Source: Ignavibacteria bacterium (GTDB taxonomy: Bacteria > Bacteroidota > Ignavibacteria > Kapaibacteriales > UBA2268). From it: a stretch of 64,000 bases of DNA. The notes below the pieces were generated by a model, which was not told where the DNA came from, did no database searches, and saw only the letters and a program-made list of their open reading frames with translations. Both the position numbers and the translations under genes were made by a program. Where the stretch lies: NCBI GenBank assembly GCA_026417135.1, contig JAOADV010000003.1:114255-178254 (forward strand). Direction: 5' to 3'. Shown piece by piece: positions 1 through 8,586 of the stretch (position 1 is its first letter; each line of letters opens with the position of its first letter).

Positions 1-928
1 CTATTTTTTAAATACCAACTATGAAGTCGGCAAAGAATTTACATTTTCGGATTTACAAGGCGATTTTCTCCAGCCTTCAATCGGTAGCTACGTTAAAAGG
101 TTATCTTTTTCGCCATTTTTAAGGGCTCAGAGCTTATTTTCAATTGGCTCAACAACGCTTATCCTCTTTACCGCTACGAGGTTTGATATAACAAACACCT
201 TCCCAAATTTTTTCTCATATTCACTTGGGCTTGCAGTAAACTTTAACAAAAATCTTCCAAATATAAGATTAAATTTCTCCGACAATTTTCGCTTCCCGAC
301 CTTTAACGAGATGTATTATTTAAATTATGGGAACGAAGATTTAAAGCCAGAAGCTACAAAATCCTTTAATCTCTCACTTGAACATAATTCTTTCGATTTT
401 CTTCATACCTCAATTTCATTATTTCATTATTACACTCAAAACAAAATTATCTCTGTACCAAAAAACCCCGTTCAATGGACAGCTAAAAATCTTGGTTTAG
501 TAAATTCTACGGGGGCCGAAATCCATCTTCGCCTCGAGTCCAAATGGTTTTCTTTAATGTCCTCTTTCACTTATCAAAAGGTTATGAACAAATCAAGCAA
601 TTCGCTAAACTATGGGAAAACTGTTGTTTACACACCAGAAGTAATAAGCGAGTCGGCGGTAAATGTCAAATTACCGTTCGAAAGCTACCTAATCCTTAAA
701 GGAAGTTATATTAGTAGTAGATTTTCCTTGCCCGACAATTCCAGTACTTCTAAATTAAATCCTTACTTTATTTTTAACATTGGGCTTTCAAAGGACTTAA
801 AATTAGCTGGCTTCAAACTCAATTTTAATTTCGAGATTTCAAACCTATTCGACGAAAGCTACCAAATCATTTTAAATTATCCTATGCCGGGACGAATGAT
901 TTTATTCAATACTTCTGTTGAATATTAA
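1..928 (+). CDS. TonB-dependent outer-membrane receptor, C-terminal part
   Basis: The reading frame is open from base 2 of the window, so the gene starts upstream; about 308 residues are visible. It is the beta-barrel end of a TonB-dependent receptor: the stretch FRFPTFNEMYYLNYGNEDLK followed by PEATKSFNLSLE is the typical barrel signature (extracellular plug-contact loop then 'N..L.PE...'), and the end has LFDESYQ, YPMPGR and a terminal aromatic residue (VEY) expected for outer-membrane barrel insertion. Family knowledge: such proteins import siderophores, cobalamin, metals or sugars using TonB energy. The plug domain lies outside the window, so the substrate cannot be inferred. An internal ATG at 311 is not the true start because the coding signal continues upstream of it. 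Confidence 0.9.
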   Translation, partial: YFLNTNYEVGKEFTFSDLQGDFLQPSIGSYVKRLSFSPFLRAQSLFSIGSTTLILFTATRFDITNTFPNFFSYSLGLAVNFNKNLPNIRLNFSDNFRFPTFNEMYYLNYGNEDLKPEATKSFNLSLEHNSFDFLHTSISLFHYYTQNKIISVPKNPVQWTAKNLGLVNSTGAEIHLRLESKWFSLMSSFTYQKVMNKSSNSLNYGKTVVYTPEVISESAVNVKLPFESYLILKGSYISSRFSLPDNSSTSKLNPYFIFNIGLSKDLKLAGFKLNFNFEISNLFDESYQIILNYPMPGRMILFNTSVEY

Positions 929-1038
929 AACACTAACGCAAGCAATCTAAAGAAAGTCGAGAAGCTAATAAAACTTTGCGAAATTAAAATATTTCAAGTA
1001 AGTTTCGTCTTTTTAAATTATTTTTTAAGGAGTATCTT

Positions 1039-1803
1039 ATGAACAAAATTCACAAACCTGCAGTTTTAACCTTAATTCTTTTTCTGACTTTTTTCTTCTT
1101 TTCTTGTGAAAAGGATTCGCCATCCCAACCAAGCGGACCAAAAACCTATTTCCCCACGACTCTTGGCAGTTACTGGATCTATCTTAACTATGACCTTGAT
1201 TCACTTGGAATCAAAATTCCCAACACTGAAAATTATGACACATCAAAAATTATTGGGTCCAAGAATATCAACGGTAAAATGGCAACAGTTATTGAAACTC
1301 GGAATAGCGAAGGAAACATCGACACTTCATACTTTGCATACGAAAACAACAAAATTTATACTCTTCTTTCATTTTTCCAAAACGAGTTCATACCCGTTGG
1401 TAATTCTAATCAGTGGGTTATTGTTGCTGATTTTAATTCTACAAGTTGGTCCATCTTATCAGATACAACACTTCCTTCTTTCGATGTTCCCGGTATCGGA
1501 ACTATGACCCCGACAATTTCTATCCAAGGTAAAAAAGGAAACTCAACCAACATTGTTGTTAAAGGGAAAGCTATACCCTCGCAAGAATTCCTAAACACAT
1601 TTGTGATGAAAATCAAACTGCAAATCCCAAATGTTCCTTTACCTATCAATTTAAGTTTTAATGTCGTGCTCCATTTATGGTTTGGTGAAAATGTAGGTCT
1701 TGTTCAAAGACAACTTGACCCATTTAAAATAGAAATACCACTCATTGGTGGCGAACAAATGGATGGTAACAAATCCGAACTTATTGATTATTCGATTAAG
1801 TAA
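1039..1803 (+). CDS. Putative lipoprotein of unknown function
   Basis: A 254-residue protein with a lipoprotein signal peptide: MNKIHKP, a long hydrophobic run rich in Phe, then FFFFSC with the lipidated cysteine at about residue 23, followed by a polar linker. The mature part begins YFPTTLGSYWIY, a pattern seen in uncharacterised beta-rich lipoproteins of the FCB group. No catalytic motif is visible. A good Shine-Dalgarno sequence, AAGGAG at 1027-1032, sits 6 bases before the ATG, which fixes the start. It lies 110 bases downstream of the TonB-dependent receptor gene on the same strand and could be its surface partner, but that is inference. Function unknown. Confidence 0.8.
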   Translation: MNKIHKPAVLTLILFLTFFFFSCEKDSPSQPSGPKTYFPTTLGSYWIYLNYDLDSLGIKIPNTENYDTSKIIGSKNINGKMATVIETRNSEGNIDTSYFAYENNKIYTLLSFFQNEFIPVGNSNQWVIVADFNSTSWSILSDTTLPSFDVPGIGTMTPTISIQGKKGNSTNIVVKGKAIPSQEFLNTFVMKIKLQIPNVPLPINLSFNVVLHLWFGENVGLVQRQLDPFKIEIPLIGGEQMDGNKSELIDYSIK

Positions 1804-2043
1804 GACCATTAATTACTCGCAAATTTCTTTGTTCTTTAAATTGCTTTTTTAATTAATTCATCATCTTTCGAAAGCTTTAATACTATTCAATCCCATTCTA
1901 CATTAAGTGGAAAGCTTAATAAATTTTGCATCTAAAAATTTTTTAAGTAATTAAATAGCAATAGAATGAAATAATAAAATATTAGAATAATACTACATAC
2001 ACAATTATTGTTTCTCAGAATTAGATGAATAGAATATAATTTC

Positions 2044-2745
2044 TTATTGATATTTCAAAGAAGACTTTACCATACTTACGAACTCATCAAGATTTTGTAC
2101 AATCAAGTCGGGTTCTCCAACAGCTTTTGGGGTTGCACCAAAACCGAAACTCCTTCTGACCAAAACAGTCGGGATACCCAGGTGTTTTGCTGGAATAATA
2201 TCGTGATAAATGCTTTGAGCAATATGCAAAACCTGGGTAGGCTGGACTTGCATAAAATTCAAAGCGTGAGTAAAATTTTTTAGGTTTGGTTTGTAGCTTG
2301 TAACATCTTCTGCGGTAACAATAAAATCGAATTCCACTTCGAGCAATTTGGATGTATGAGAAAATAAATCATTGTCAACATTGGAAATAACAGCCAACTT
2401 GTAGATTTCTTTTAATTGTTTTAATGAATTTATCGTATCGGGGAAAGGCTCCCAAAATTTAAGAGAATCGACCAAACAATTTTCTTCTTCTGGCGTTGGA
2501 CTAAACCCACAATAATTCGCAAATTTTTGAACAACTTTTTTTAGAACCTCCTTATAGTTTATATATTCTTCTTTTTCAATGTCCGATTCGAATAACCCAT
2601 AAAGCTCAAGTAACTTCAAATCTTCTACCTCGAACCGATACTTTTTCAATAAAGGTTTTAAAGAATTTAAAATTCCAGTCTCCCAATCTATCAAAGTGCC
2701 ATAGCAATCGAAACTTAGAACTTTAAATTGTTTAAAGTTGAGCAT
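2044..2745 (-). CDS. HAD-superfamily hydrolase (haloacid dehalogenase type II-like)
   Basis: A 233-residue HAD phosphatase-like protein. Motif I is FDCYGTLID with nucleophile Asp13, as in the type II haloacid dehalogenase/phosphatase branch. Motif II is VISNVD near residue 120, motif III the Lys in YKPN, and motif IV includes Asp in SIYHDIIPAK. A helical cap lies between motifs I and II. Family members hydrolyse phosphomonoesters or, more rarely, 2-haloacids; the exact substrate cannot be told from sequence. It is a single-gene unit facing the lipoprotein gene. No perfect TAnnTTTG element is seen upstream. Confidence 0.85.
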   Translation of the reverse strand: MLNFKQFKVLSFDCYGTLIDWETGILNSLKPLLKKYRFEVEDLKLLELYGLFESDIEKEEYINYKEVLKKVVQKFANYCGFSPTPEEENCLVDSLKFWEPFPDTINSLKQLKEIYKLAVISNVDNDLFSHTSKLLEVEFDFIVTAEDVTSYKPNLKNFTHALNFMQVQPTQVLHIAQSIYHDIIPAKHLGIPTVLVRRSFGFGATPKAVGEPDLIVQNLDEFVSMVKSSLKYQ

Positions 2746-2806
2746 AAACTAATTCCCATTTAAATACGCACAAGCCCAACATACTTGTTGGAATGAAAAG
2801 GACGTT

Positions 2807-5800
2807 TCATCTCATCAATGGAAAACATATTCTTTGGGTTCCGAAATCTACCACAACAAAAAATAATCCAGAAGATAAGTTGTCCAACGAAAGTTTTAAC
2901 AAAGATTCTCCGCTGGGAAGCTCATTAATATATTCAAAGAAGACATTTTGCCCTAATGAATTATATATATTAATTCTTATAGATTGAAAAGTTGCTCCAC
3001 TCACAATTTTCAAAAAATAGATACCATAATCTTGTAGCAAATAAAATTTGGGCAAAGTTTCGCTGGAAATTAACCGCAAGTCTATCGCACAAACGCTATC
3101 AATCGTTAAAATCCCGTTTTCAGAATTTCCAACAAATTCAATCTCAGAAAAAATTTCGATATTGCTAAACTTAAATTCCGACTTTCTTTCATCTCCAACT
3201 AATACCATCCCTTCGAGCGAGCACAATACCCCTTCGAATGGTACTTTATCTTTAAATTCTGCTGTTATACGCAGTTTTCGACTTGGTAAAAACGAACTTT
3301 TAAGTTTAACAAAATTTGTATCGGCGGAAATCTTCTTTAAATCGAAACTACGATTGTTAAAGGAAAGTAGAAAGGTTAAGGAGTCAATTTTTATTGGGTT
3401 CGAAAATGGATGAGATAAACGAATTGGTAGACGCGCATAAGTAAAAGGTCTAAACTTAAACGAACCCATATATAAATTGAAAATGTTGGGTGCTGGTGCA
3501 ACGCTTTCTCCTTCCAGAGCAATTTCAATTGTGTCAGTACAAGGATAAACAATAGGAATAATCAAACTATTTCCAAATCTACCGATTACAGTGGGTTTAA
3601 ATGTGAGTTCAAACTCACACACCTCATTTTGTTGAATATTTGGGAACTGGGTCGGAGTTAGCAAATTAACACGAAAATTTTCATTATCCTCCAAAAAATA
3701 ATTTCCTAAGCGAATTAGAGTATCCCCATAATTAGAAATCGAAAATCTTAAAGGCTTTTCTTTTCCAATTTCAACTGTCCCAAAAGTAAGTCTATCGGAA
3801 GAAATCCTATAACGACCATTAACGAAATTGGCAATAAGTGTAAAAGTAAAAACAAAATCGCAAGGTTCCAATAAAACTTCAATAGTTTCCTTGTAATTTC
3901 CAGATTTTTTAGGTCGAAAAACGAAATCTAAATGATTCGCTTTTGATATATCAGTTCCAATTTGATTCAACAAAGCGAAAGCTTCGTTAGAGTAATTTAA
4001 ATTCTTTATTCTAACAGAAACACTCGTATCGCCAACAAAACTTAATGGGACACTTTTGTAAAAGACTGGAGAACTATCGTTGCAAATCGCAAATGAACCA
4101 AAGTCAATTGTATCTTTTGCAAAGGAAATTGCAAAACCGCGCTTTTCAATTTTAATTTCCAAAGTATCGACAATTCCACAGGGTTCAATTAGCCAAGCTA
4201 ACTTCGTAGTAAAAGAACCAATACGGTCGGGAATAACTTTTGTTTCGAAAACTAATGAATCGAAAGATTTTAGAACTACAAAAGATAAATCAGGTTTTAA
4301 TATGTTATCCAGTGCAAAAGCATTTAGCTTAAGTTCAAGTTTGCTGTTGTTTTTTATACTAAATTGAACAGTTTTTTCTAATTCGCACTCATTTAGAGAA
4401 ACTGGTTGACTAAAATTACCTACAATATTGTAGCTGAGTTTGGCGATTTCAATTTTAATTGGTATCTGCAAAGAATCGACAATTCCGCTCCAAACAAAAA
4501 ATATTTTCATTAAAGATTCATAAACACCGGGCAAAAGATTATTCAACGCAAGGTGGAAATTAATTTTCCCTCCAGGTTGCAAAGAAAAAGGAAACTGCGG
4601 ATTAATTATCGTAAATGGAGGTGTAATAAATGTATTGGTGATTTGAACTTCATCTTCTACATCATTTACAAGGAAAAAGCTTGTATCCACGAATTTACTT
4701 ATGCAATCGGGAATAACACCAAGTTCAATAGAATTTTTACTTAAAATCAACGTTGATTTACTTTTGATGCCCTCAATCTCGACTGTGTCTGTAAAATTAC
4801 AATTTCTTTCAAGGATTAAATTAGCTTTGAAAATACCCGACTTCAATGGTTGAAAGCGGATTTTGATTTCAACAACACTTTTCGGTAATATCGCAAACGG
4901 AATTTTTGGGTCAATAAGCTCAAAAAAACTCCCAGTAAAGAACAGTTTAGAAACAAAGACGGTGTCGTTACCTTCATTGGAGATTTTAATTGTGGTATCT
5001 CTAAAGGATTCATCCTTGCCAACAAAGATTTGGATGTGTTTTGGATTGAAGGAAACCCTCAAATCTTGAATTTTCACAAGAATTTTCGGGGTTCTTGTCG
5101 TGCAAAGTTCATTATATGCCTCAGCATAGTATTCCCCTTGCCTTGAAATTTTGTATTCACCAGTTGTCAATTCCTCTAAAAATACTCCATCTCTAAACCA
5201 ACTATACTTAAACCATCCATCGACTTTGCACGAAAGAATTTGGTTGGGACAAAGACTTACAGCTGTATCGCGTAGAATACTCCTACCTTGAACGGATAAA
5301 CTCAATTGAGGATATTTTAGAACCACAACATTAAACGGACTTGAAATAGCAGTACAACCCAAACTATCCGTTATTCTTGCCGTGTAAACTCCTTCGTGCC
5401 AAACAACTAAGGTATCGGAATTTCTATTAGGTATTAGGTTTCCGTTCACAAACCATTCGATTTTTATAGTGGAAAAAGAGTTTCTGTTAAGGAGGTAAAG
5501 AATTGTATTATCACCTTCACAAAATTTAAACTTATCATTCTTAGCCGAAACGATAGGATTTCGAGGTTGGGGTTTTTCGGCTATTATTTCTGCGAATTCC
5601 CTTTGATTATACGAACGACCACGAGCAAAAACTTCGCGAGTGTCTTCTTTTAAATCATCTCCGCGATATCGGTAAGCATAAACTCGATAAACATATTTAC
5701 TTCCGCAAGGAATTGTAAACCTATCCAAAAATCTTGTTGCTTGTGAATAATTTACTTCACCAACTACAACTCCAGTTCCCAAGTTTTGTCCAATAGAATA

Positions 5801-6715
5801 AGTAACCCCATCAACTGGATGGGATGCTCCAGCAATTTGGTCGAAAAGTATCCTAACAACAATATAACCTTGGGTGCTATCCGAGGGATTGGCATCGGAA
5901 ACTGGTTCCCAACCAATGACCACACTATCCGAAAAAACACGCACCCTGCCAGTTTGTGAACTCCAACTTGGTTCCCTTAGACTTCTCCAAAATAATTGAT
6001 TAACATCGATAGCACCCGACCGATTGTTTGGTTTCCCTTTTGTTACATAGTCAGCCGATTGGGTCGCTTCATCCCCACGGGTATCGAATCCAATATTGTA
6101 TGCTGAAATTGAGCGACCGGGTGCAATTCTAACGGTTACACCACCGCGCGGAATACTACCCGGATATGCTGCACGAGGTGATGGAACATTTAGCCAACTA
6201 CCATCTTCCCGTGGCAAATGAGCTAACGCGTGAATATGATTATCATTTTGGTCTAAAATTTGAATGATATCACTTTCTTGAGCTATATTCAATGCTTTTT
6301 CGTACCAATCTGGACCCAGAACACAACTAAAACATCGCTTATCGAAATATGTTTCATTCTCCGCATCAATCTCAATATAACCGTCCCTCTTATCAACATC
6401 AACATTTTGATAAGATGCATATCTGTGATTGATTACAATAATCGTCCCAGCTCGCAAGTTCCGCCACAAAGGATGATTTTTAAAACGAATACCCCCAGTC
6501 CACTGAACTGGTATCCCTGTTGAACCAGCATTATCGCGTAAAGTATATCCAACAAGGTCAATGTTATCTTCTATAACAAGCAATTCCGTCCACTCCCCTA
6601 ATGGGTCGCCAGTAACGTTATTATACTCACTTACAACAACCTTTTGGGAAAATATTTTAACACTGAGTAATGAAAATAAAATTATGATAATAATCATTAA
6701 TTTTCTTTTGTCCAT
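2807..6715 (-). CDS. Large secreted protein with lamin-tail-like, Ig-like and ASH-like domains and type IX sorting tail
   Basis: About 1302 residues from the preferred ATG at 6715 (MDKRKLMIII, a standard signal peptide ending near SQK). An upstream in-frame ATG at 6748 would add 11 residues but overlaps the likely promoter at 6746-6753, so I reject it. After the signal comes a lamin-tail-like segment (VVVSEYNN..WTELLVIED..GYTLRDN), an FN3-like part, an Ig/PKD-like part with paired Cys (about 400-560), and then four or more ASH/'choice-of-anchor' style repeats with ISN.GDT and F.P...G motifs. The final ~85 residues (IYNSLGQNV, LSSGLFFVVV) look like a type IX secretion sorting domain. Likely a surface or extracellular adhesive or structural protein; no catalytic motif was recognised. 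Confidence 0.85.
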   Translation of the reverse strand: MDKRKLMIIIIILFSLLSVKIFSQKVVVSEYNNVTGDPLGEWTELLVIEDNIDLVGYTLRDNAGSTGIPVQWTGGIRFKNHPLWRNLRAGTIIVINHRYASYQNVDVDKRDGYIEIDAENETYFDKRCFSCVLGPDWYEKALNIAQESDIIQILDQNDNHIHALAHLPREDGSWLNVPSPRAAYPGSIPRGGVTVRIAPGRSISAYNIGFDTRGDEATQSADYVTKGKPNNRSGAIDVNQLFWRSLREPSWSSQTGRVRVFSDSVVIGWEPVSDANPSDSTQGYIVVRILFDQIAGASHPVDGVTYSIGQNLGTGVVVGEVNYSQATRFLDRFTIPCGSKYVYRVYAYRYRGDDLKEDTREVFARGRSYNQREFAEIIAEKPQPRNPIVSAKNDKFKFCEGDNTILYLLNRNSFSTIKIEWFVNGNLIPNRNSDTLVVWHEGVYTARITDSLGCTAISSPFNVVVLKYPQLSLSVQGRSILRDTAVSLCPNQILSCKVDGWFKYSWFRDGVFLEELTTGEYKISRQGEYYAEAYNELCTTRTPKILVKIQDLRVSFNPKHIQIFVGKDESFRDTTIKISNEGNDTVFVSKLFFTGSFFELIDPKIPFAILPKSVVEIKIRFQPLKSGIFKANLILERNCNFTDTVEIEGIKSKSTLILSKNSIELGVIPDCISKFVDTSFFLVNDVEDEVQITNTFITPPFTIINPQFPFSLQPGGKINFHLALNNLLPGVYESLMKIFFVWSGIVDSLQIPIKIEIAKLSYNIVGNFSQPVSLNECELEKTVQFSIKNNSKLELKLNAFALDNILKPDLSFVVLKSFDSLVFETKVIPDRIGSFTTKLAWLIEPCGIVDTLEIKIEKRGFAISFAKDTIDFGSFAICNDSSPVFYKSVPLSFVGDTSVSVRIKNLNYSNEAFALLNQIGTDISKANHLDFVFRPKKSGNYKETIEVLLEPCDFVFTFTLIANFVNGRYRISSDRLTFGTVEIGKEKPLRFSISNYGDTLIRLGNYFLEDNENFRVNLLTPTQFPNIQQNEVCEFELTFKPTVIGRFGNSLIIPIVYPCTDTIEIALEGESVAPAPNIFNLYMGSFKFRPFTYARLPIRLSHPFSNPIKIDSLTFLLSFNNRSFDLKKISADTNFVKLKSSFLPSRKLRITAEFKDKVPFEGVLCSLEGMVLVGDERKSEFKFSNIEIFSEIEFVGNSENGILTIDSVCAIDLRLISSETLPKFYLLQDYGIYFLKIVSGATFQSIRINIYNSLGQNVFFEYINELPSGESLLKLSLDNLSSGLFFVVVDFGTQRICFPLMR

Positions 6716-6745
6716 ATACAACCCCAAAAAAAGCAAATTAATAAG

Positions 6746-6753
6746 CAAAAATA
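6746..6753 (-). promoter_or_regulatory. Bacteroidota-type -7 promoter element (TATTTTTG)
   Basis: On the minus strand this reads TATTTTTG, an exact match to TAnnTTTG. It lies 30 bases before the preferred ATG at 6715 of the large secreted protein gene and overlaps the alternative start at 6748, which argues for the downstream start. No clear -33 TTTG was found at the usual distance. Confidence 0.5.
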
Positions 6754-7044
6754 AAAATAAAATTAAGTTAAAGCCTTTGTTTCATACAAACAAAGTTACT
6801 ATTTCAAGCTTTCCGAAAAATCACTAAGCAAATTTTCCACGCTCCAATAAATGAACAAAGTTTTCTTTCCTCTTATTAATCTTGATTTTTCGAATTATAT
6901 CTCAAATCTTCCTCGAAATAGGGACTACATAAAGATTGGACCTTCGAAATTGTCGAAATTTAAAAAGTTTAAAAAACATTAACGAAAAACAAAAATGGTT
7001 TTGGTAATTTGCGAATTTTCATTCGTAGTTTTTTCAAGTGAATT
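6754..7044. other. Divergent intergenic region with an 8-bp inverted repeat
   Basis: A gene-free stretch between the divergent secreted-protein and phosphodiesterase genes. It contains a perfect inverted repeat with arms CTTTGTTT (6775-6782) and AAACAAAG (6788-6795) around a 5-base loop, placed upstream of the -7 element at 6746-6753, where an operator could sit. The rest is AT-rich with several TCGA tetranucleotides. No perfect TAnnTTTG was found in front of the plus-strand gene. Confidence 0.4.
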
Positions 7045-8244
7045 ATGAAAGCTTTAATTAGTATAATTTTTGGAATTTTTTTAACCTTAACTCAACTTCT
7101 TTCGTCGAACTATGTGATTTTAATCTCCTTCGATGGATTTCGCTGGGATTATCTTAATCGAGGATTAACACCTAATATCGAGAAATTTGCAAAAAATGGT
7201 GTTCGGGCGCTTTCCTTGCAACCTTCTTACCCTTCGGTAACTTTTCCAAACCACTATACGATTGTTACTGGCTTATACCCACAAAATCATAACATAATAA
7301 GCAATTATATCGAAGACCCATACAACAATTTAACATTTACCGTGCGCGACACAAATGCGGTTCGCAACCCTCGTTGGTTTCTTGGTGAAGCAATATGGGA
7401 AACTGCGCGCCGAAATGGACTTATTACAGCAACATTTTTTTGGCCCGGGTCCGAACTTCGCCCAGAGTATCGTCGAGCTAATTATTTTGTCCATTACGAC
7501 AGCAAATTCCCATTCAAGTCCAGAATCGATTCTGTCCTTTCTTGGCTAAAATTACCCTACAATCTACGTCCCAAATTTATTACTTTGTATTTCGATGAAC
7601 CCGACGAAGTTGGCCACGACTATGGACCAAATTCCGCCGAGGTTAATAAAGCTATAGCTCAATGCGATAGCCTTTTTGGATATCTTATTGAAAAAATTCA
7701 AAAGATTAATCTTATCGATAGTGTCAACATCATATTAGTTTCCGACCACGGAATGACCGAAGTTCAAAAGGACAAGATAATAAACATCTCTGAAATCATA
7801 AAAAACGATAGCGTACGAATTCATTCCTATGGTTATATGGCTTTTTTACGCGGTAATAAAGATTCCTTGGAAAAAGCATATTCATTTCTAAAAAAAGTTG
7901 AGCGGAACTTCAAAATATATCGACGCAGTGAAATACCAAAGTACTACCGATACTCTCAGAATCCACTTATCAGTGATTTTGTTATTATACCCGAGCTTGG
8001 ATGGTCAATTGTTCGCAGTCCAGAAGATTATGTCTATAATATTAAAGGTAATCACGGTTACCTACCTCAGTGGACAGATATGCACGGCATTTTCGTTGCT
8101 GGTGGTCCCGCATTCAAAAAAGGTCTTGTTGTAGGAACTTTGCGAAACGTCGATATTTACCCATTGCTATGCAAAATATTACGCATTGAACCAAAAGGAA
8201 ATATCGATGGCGACATTGAACGAATCGAATTCATTCTTAAATAG
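7045..8244 (+). CDS. Secreted NPP-type nucleotide pyrophosphatase/phosphodiesterase (alkaline phosphatase superfamily)
   Basis: A 399-residue protein with an N-terminal signal (MKALISIIFGIFLTLTQLLS) and the full catalytic set of the ectonucleotide pyrophosphatase/phosphodiesterase family. Asp30 is in ISFDGFRWDY; the nucleophile Thr66 is in SVTFPNHYTIVTG; Asp187 and His191 are in EPDEVGHDYGP; Asp234-His235 are in SDHGM; His337 is in GNHGYLP. Together these bind two metal ions. The family cleaves phosphodiester or pyrophosphate bonds of nucleotides or lipids, here probably in the periplasm. About 400 residues is usual for bacterial members. It stands alone with no operon partner, so the substrate is not indicated. 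Confidence 0.9.
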   Translation: MKALISIIFGIFLTLTQLLSSNYVILISFDGFRWDYLNRGLTPNIEKFAKNGVRALSLQPSYPSVTFPNHYTIVTGLYPQNHNIISNYIEDPYNNLTFTVRDTNAVRNPRWFLGEAIWETARRNGLITATFFWPGSELRPEYRRANYFVHYDSKFPFKSRIDSVLSWLKLPYNLRPKFITLYFDEPDEVGHDYGPNSAEVNKAIAQCDSLFGYLIEKIQKINLIDSVNIILVSDHGMTEVQKDKIINISEIIKNDSVRIHSYGYMAFLRGNKDSLEKAYSFLKKVERNFKIYRRSEIPKYYRYSQNPLISDFVIIPELGWSIVRSPEDYVYNIKGNHGYLPQWTDMHGIFVAGGPAFKKGLVVGTLRNVDIYPLLCKILRIEPKGNIDGDIERIEFILK

Positions 8245-8586
8245 ATTACGCAACCACAGAAAAATTTAAAAATAGTTTTGCCACTTTTCAATTTCTACTA
8301 TAATTGCATTTAAGTTTACCCAGAGAAAATAACCAAAGTTGAGGTGTTGAAATATTATAAATTCCAACAAAAAACAAGGAGAACAAACTATAAGTTGCTA
8401 GCTAATTTCGATAAAATTGTTCTTTGCGGATGTTTATAATCGGATGTAAAGACGAAAAACTAAACCTTCGCAAAAATTCATTCGATTAAACGCTTTTAGT
8501 TCAAAAGAAATTTTGTTTTCTCATTAGAAAATATTAAAATGCAAATTTTAGTGTGGGGGAAATTCAAATTCTTTGGGGGATAAAAA
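8245..8586. other. Intergenic region, no gene seen
   Basis: A 342-base AT-rich stretch between the phosphodiesterase and the GAF-domain gene. No tRNA, repeat or terminator hairpin is visible. The last 40 bases contain two short GGGGG runs (about 8555-8579) separated by AAATTCAAATTCTTT, unusual in this AT-rich sequence and close to the next start codon; their meaning is unknown. Confidence 0.5.
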
